64,000 nucleotides of DNA from Collimonas rhizosphaerae (GTDB lineage Bacteria > Pseudomonadota > Gammaproteobacteria > Burkholderiales > Burkholderiaceae_D), in the NCBI RefSeq assembly GCF_038896935.1, contig NZ_JBANDC010000008.1:1-64000 (forward strand), in the 5' to 3' direction. Shown here piece by piece: positions 61,412-64,000 of this stretch. Each line of letters opens with the position of its first letter. Within the stretch, counting starts at the first letter, position 1. The position numbers were made by a program, and so were the translations under genes. The notes beneath the pieces are model-generated. The model saw only the letters and a program-made list of their open reading frames with translations, was not told the DNA's origin and did no database searches.

Positions 61412-63868
61412 ATGATGGATTCAAGAGCGAGACGTAATTTCCTGCGCGCCGCAGCCGCAGCCGGCGCCACCTTCGCGCTTCCCGATGCAATCCAGAAAGC
61501 GCTGGCCGTGCCCGCCAACAACCGCACCGGCACGATTGCAGACGTCGAGCATGTCGTCATCTTCATGCAGGAAAACCGCTCGTTCGACCATTACTTCGGC
61601 ATGCTGGCCGGCGTGCGCGGCTACGGCGATCCGCGCGCCATTTCCCTGCCCGGCGGCAAGCCGGTCTGGTACCAGCCAACGCCGGCAGGCGCTTCCTACG
61701 TGCTGCCCTATCATTTCGACGCCCAAGGCACCAACGCCACCAAGGTCGGCCTGAACCACAGCTGGAAAGGATCCGAAAACACCTGGAAGAACTGGGACGC
61801 CTGGATCGCAAAGAAGGGAGCCAAGACCATGGGCTACTTCGACCGCGGCGACCTGCCTTTCTACTACGCGCTGGCCGATGCCTTCACCATCTGCGACGCC
61901 TACCACTGCTCTATTTTCGGGCCGACCGATCCCAACCGCTTTTACGCCTTGTCCGGCACCGCCGGCGACAATATCACCGGCCTGAACCAGGGCAGCCTCT
62001 ACAACGCCAGCCCGATCTACAACGGCGATATCAACAACGACGACATCAGCCCCGCAACCATTGCCGGCGCGCCGGACTGGAAGACTTATGCAGAGGTGCT
62101 GGAAGCCAACAACGTCAGCTGGAAGGCTTACCAGGAATTCGATAACTACGGCGATAACTACCTTGCCTACTTCAAGCAGTTCCGCGTCGAAAGCGACGGC
62201 AGCAGGTTAAAACCGACCTCGCCCCTGTATCTCAAGGGGCGGGCCTTGATCCCTGGCTCGACCGCAGGCAACACCGCCGGCACCAAGGGCGACCTGCTGG
62301 TCCAGGCATTCAAGCGCGACATCGACGGCGTCGACGGCAAGACGGCCTTGCCGCAGGTATCGTGGATCTTCGCTCCGTATGAATACTGCGAACATCCCGA
62401 AGCCTCGCCCAATGCCGGCGAGGATCTCTCATCGCGCCTGCTCGATGCGCTCGCCAGCAATCCCGAAGTCTGGTCGAAAACGGTTTTCCTGATCAACTAC
62501 GACGAGAACGACGGCTTTTTCGATCACGTGCCGGTCAACATGCCGCCGCTGAATTCCGACAAAGGCTTGACCACGCTGGCCGATCCGACCAAGGGCGAAC
62601 TCTACAGCCAGGAATCGAAAGGCCTGGGGCCGCGCGTGCCGATGATGGTGATTTCGCCGTGGAGCAAAGGCGGGCGCGTCTGTTCCCAGCTGTTCGACCA
62701 TACTTCGGTGCTGCGCTTCCTTGAGGAGTGGCTGGCGGCCGGCAAGGGCCTCGACAGGGAAAAAGTCAGCTGCGCGAACATCTCGCCGTGGCGCCGCGCA
62801 GTGTGCGGCGACCTGACGTCCGCGTTCGATTTCAAGAATCCCAACAAGGCATGGCCGCAGATCACGCCGGCGCCGCCTTATCACGAAGTGAATTCGCCGG
62901 TAGATGCAGTTCCGCCGGTACAACAAACGCTGCCGCTGCAAGAAACCGACCGCAGGCCGCGTCCCGCCTGCCCGCTGCCGTACCAGCTTAGTGTCGACGG
63001 CAAGATCGCGGCATCCTCGGGACATCGGGAACTGACGCTAAGGTTCGGCAACACCGGCCGCAGCGGCGCGGCGTTCATCGCCTACTCGAACCTGCGCACC
63101 GACGGGCCGTGGCATTACGCAGTCGAAGCGGGCAAGAGCCTGCCTGAAGCCAGTATCGGCAACTGGGCAAGCAATGACTACGAACTGCGCGTGCACGGGC
63201 CAAACGGATTCTTCAGGGAAATGCGCGGCAGCTTCTTGAACGCAAACAACGGCTCGCCCGAGGTGCGCGCCCACGACGACTTTTTCCGCGCCGCGCTGAT
63301 GCTGACACTGTCCAACCAGGCCGGATCCAAACCCTGCACCTTCACCGTCACGCACAACTCCGGTCCGTTCGCCAAGGTGCCGGGACGCTATACGGTGGCT
63401 GCCGGACAGGCGCTGAGCATACCGATGCCGGTGTGGGCTGCCAAGGGCTGGTACGACTTCAGCGTGAAAGCCGATACCGACGCCAGCTTCTGGCGCCGGC
63501 TGGCGGGCCACGTGGAAAGTCCCTGGCCGGCATGGACCGATCCGCAGATCGGCGTCGTGGCGCCGTCAAGACTGTCGACATCAACGCCGGTCGTACGCCA
63601 GGGCGGCACGATCGTCTTCGACTACAGCACGCCGATCCAGAAACTGAACAGCCGCAACTGGATCGGCGTTTTCCCGTTAAGCAGCACGGTGCCCGACCAG
63701 GCAGGCTACAGAACCTACAGCGTGTACCAATACGCATCCTCGCTCAGCGGCCAGGTCACCCTGGATATCCGCAAGCTTGCGCCCGGCTCGTACAAAACCT
63801 GGTTCCTTGCCAACGACGCCTATGCGGAACAACTGGCCGGGCCAGTCGTTTTCACCGTAGTGGCCTGA
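61412..63868 (+). CDS. plc: Tat-exported phosphocholine-type phospholipase C with extra C-terminal domain
   Basis: The enzyme hydrolyses phosphatidylcholine or sphingomyelin head groups outside the cell. The 818-aa product begins with a twin-arginine signal (SRARRNFLRAAAAAGA). The phosphoesterase domain (about 40-480) has FMQENRSFDHYFG, HSWKGSENTWKNWD, FGPTDPNRFYALSGT, NYDENDGFFDHVP and SPWSKGG, all typical of PlcH/PlcN. Two DUF756-like beta domains follow (about 530-620 and 625-705). A further sandwich domain with NWIGVFPL and YKTWFLANDAY extends the protein beyond classical PlcH. ATG at 61412 or 61415 follows GAGGGA. Confidence 0.9.
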   Translation: MMDSRARRNFLRAAAAAGATFALPDAIQKALAVPANNRTGTIADVEHVVIFMQENRSFDHYFGMLAGVRGYGDPRAISLPGGKPVWYQPTPAGASYVLPYHFDAQGTNATKVGLNHSWKGSENTWKNWDAWIAKKGAKTMGYFDRGDLPFYYALADAFTICDAYHCSIFGPTDPNRFYALSGTAGDNITGLNQGSLYNASPIYNGDINNDDISPATIAGAPDWKTYAEVLEANNVSWKAYQEFDNYGDNYLAYFKQFRVESDGSRLKPTSPLYLKGRALIPGSTAGNTAGTKGDLLVQAFKRDIDGVDGKTALPQVSWIFAPYEYCEHPEASPNAGEDLSSRLLDALASNPEVWSKTVFLINYDENDGFFDHVPVNMPPLNSDKGLTTLADPTKGELYSQESKGLGPRVPMMVISPWSKGGRVCSQLFDHTSVLRFLEEWLAAGKGLDREKVSCANISPWRRAVCGDLTSAFDFKNPNKAWPQITPAPPYHEVNSPVDAVPPVQQTLPLQETDRRPRPACPLPYQLSVDGKIAASSGHRELTLRFGNTGRSGAAFIAYSNLRTDGPWHYAVEAGKSLPEASIGNWASNDYELRVHGPNGFFREMRGSFLNANNGSPEVRAHDDFFRAALMLTLSNQAGSKPCTFTVTHNSGPFAKVPGRYTVAAGQALSIPMPVWAAKGWYDFSVKADTDASFWRRLAGHVESPWPAWTDPQIGVVAPSRLSTSTPVVRQGGTIVFDYSTPIQKLNSRNWIGVFPLSSTVPDQAGYRTYSVYQYASSLSGQVTLDIRKLAPGSYKTWFLANDAYAEQLAGPVVFTVVA

Positions 63869-64000
63869 TCACCAGGAGAAGCTGCCGCTGCCCTGGATCG
63901 CCATCTTGCCGCCGTTGGCGGCGCTGGCGCCCACCGCCAGCTGCGTATGCTGCGAAACGCTGGAAGCAAAAGCCACCCCCAGCGCGCCGTAGCCGCCATA
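63869..64000 (-). CDS. C-terminus of a probable YadA-like trimeric autotransporter
   Basis: The reverse strand is open from the edge to a TGA at 63869-63871, encoding 43 residues: YGGYGALGVAFASSVSQHT... and the terminal GSGSFSW. Gly/Ala/Ser-rich alternating strands ending in an aromatic residue are typical of the YadA anchor beta-barrel (type Vc secretion). The gene starts beyond the window. It ends directly at the phospholipase C stop in convergent orientation. The call rests on a short fragment. Confidence 0.6.
   Translation of the reverse strand, partial: YGGYGALGVAFASSVSQHTQLAVGASAANGGKMAIQGSGSFSW

Overview
The window looks like the chromosome of an Oxalobacteraceae-type betaproteobacterium (Collimonas/Janthinobacterium/Herbaspirillum relatives). 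This rests on G+C-rich, Ala/Gly-rich coding sequence, tightly packed operons and the type VI secretion (T6SS) gene content; no rRNA or housekeeping marker allows a firm species call. No tRNA, rRNA or CRISPR array was seen.

Region 1 (1-32 kb) is a nearly complete T6SS locus. A vgrG fragment at the left edge is followed by tssL-tssK-tssJ on the minus strand. The divergent plus-strand operon runs TPR lipoprotein-tssB-tssC-hcp-[terminator]-tssE-tssF-tssG-clpV-small unknown gene. A minus-strand effector island (vgrG, a TPR-like unknown protein, a PAAR/RHS toxin with an HNH nuclease tip, and a SUKH-type immunity protein) follows, then a second copy of the TPR protein. tssA is next on the plus strand, and an OmpA-like gene, tagF, tssM and a TagX-like M15 peptidase lie on the minus strand. 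The tssM-tagF-OmpA order with a membrane M15 peptidase recalls the Acinetobacter-type layout. All 13 core Tss components are present, counting hcp, vgrG and clpV.

Region 2 (31-39.6 kb) holds a basic single-pass membrane protein, a CPBP intramembrane protease, an M48 lipoprotein protease, a DUF2339/DUF3999 pair and a stand-alone HNH endonuclease. A structured small-RNA candidate with its own promoter, a 12-codon ORF and an intrinsic terminator follows, then a small very basic protein.

Region 3 (39.7-47.2 kb) is a four-gene catabolic operon: class V aminotransferase, MFS transporter, hydratase-like enzyme and an FAD/Fe-S D-2-hydroxyacid dehydrogenase. It is divergent from a GntR/FCD regulator, and a near-identical palindrome sits at both ends of the divergent region.

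Region 4 (47.2-57.2 kb) carries accessory metabolic and envelope genes: phosphoheptose isomerase, a tiny lipoprotein, HxlR regulator with GST, a 166-bp MITE-like inverted-repeat element, SDR, two alpha/beta hydrolases, a secreted YVTN propeller with a secreted creatininase-family protein, a Sel1-repeat lipoprotein and a CpdB-like nucleotidase lipoprotein.

Region 5 (57.2-64 kb) holds ahpC-ahpF (peroxide defence), an NAD-type isocitrate/isopropylmalate dehydrogenase, a Tat-exported phospholipase C with an extra C-terminal domain, and the C-terminus of what looks like a YadA-type trimeric autotransporter. Together the T6SS, nuclease toxin, phospholipase C and adhesin suggest a soil or host-associated bacterium equipped for contact-dependent antagonism.
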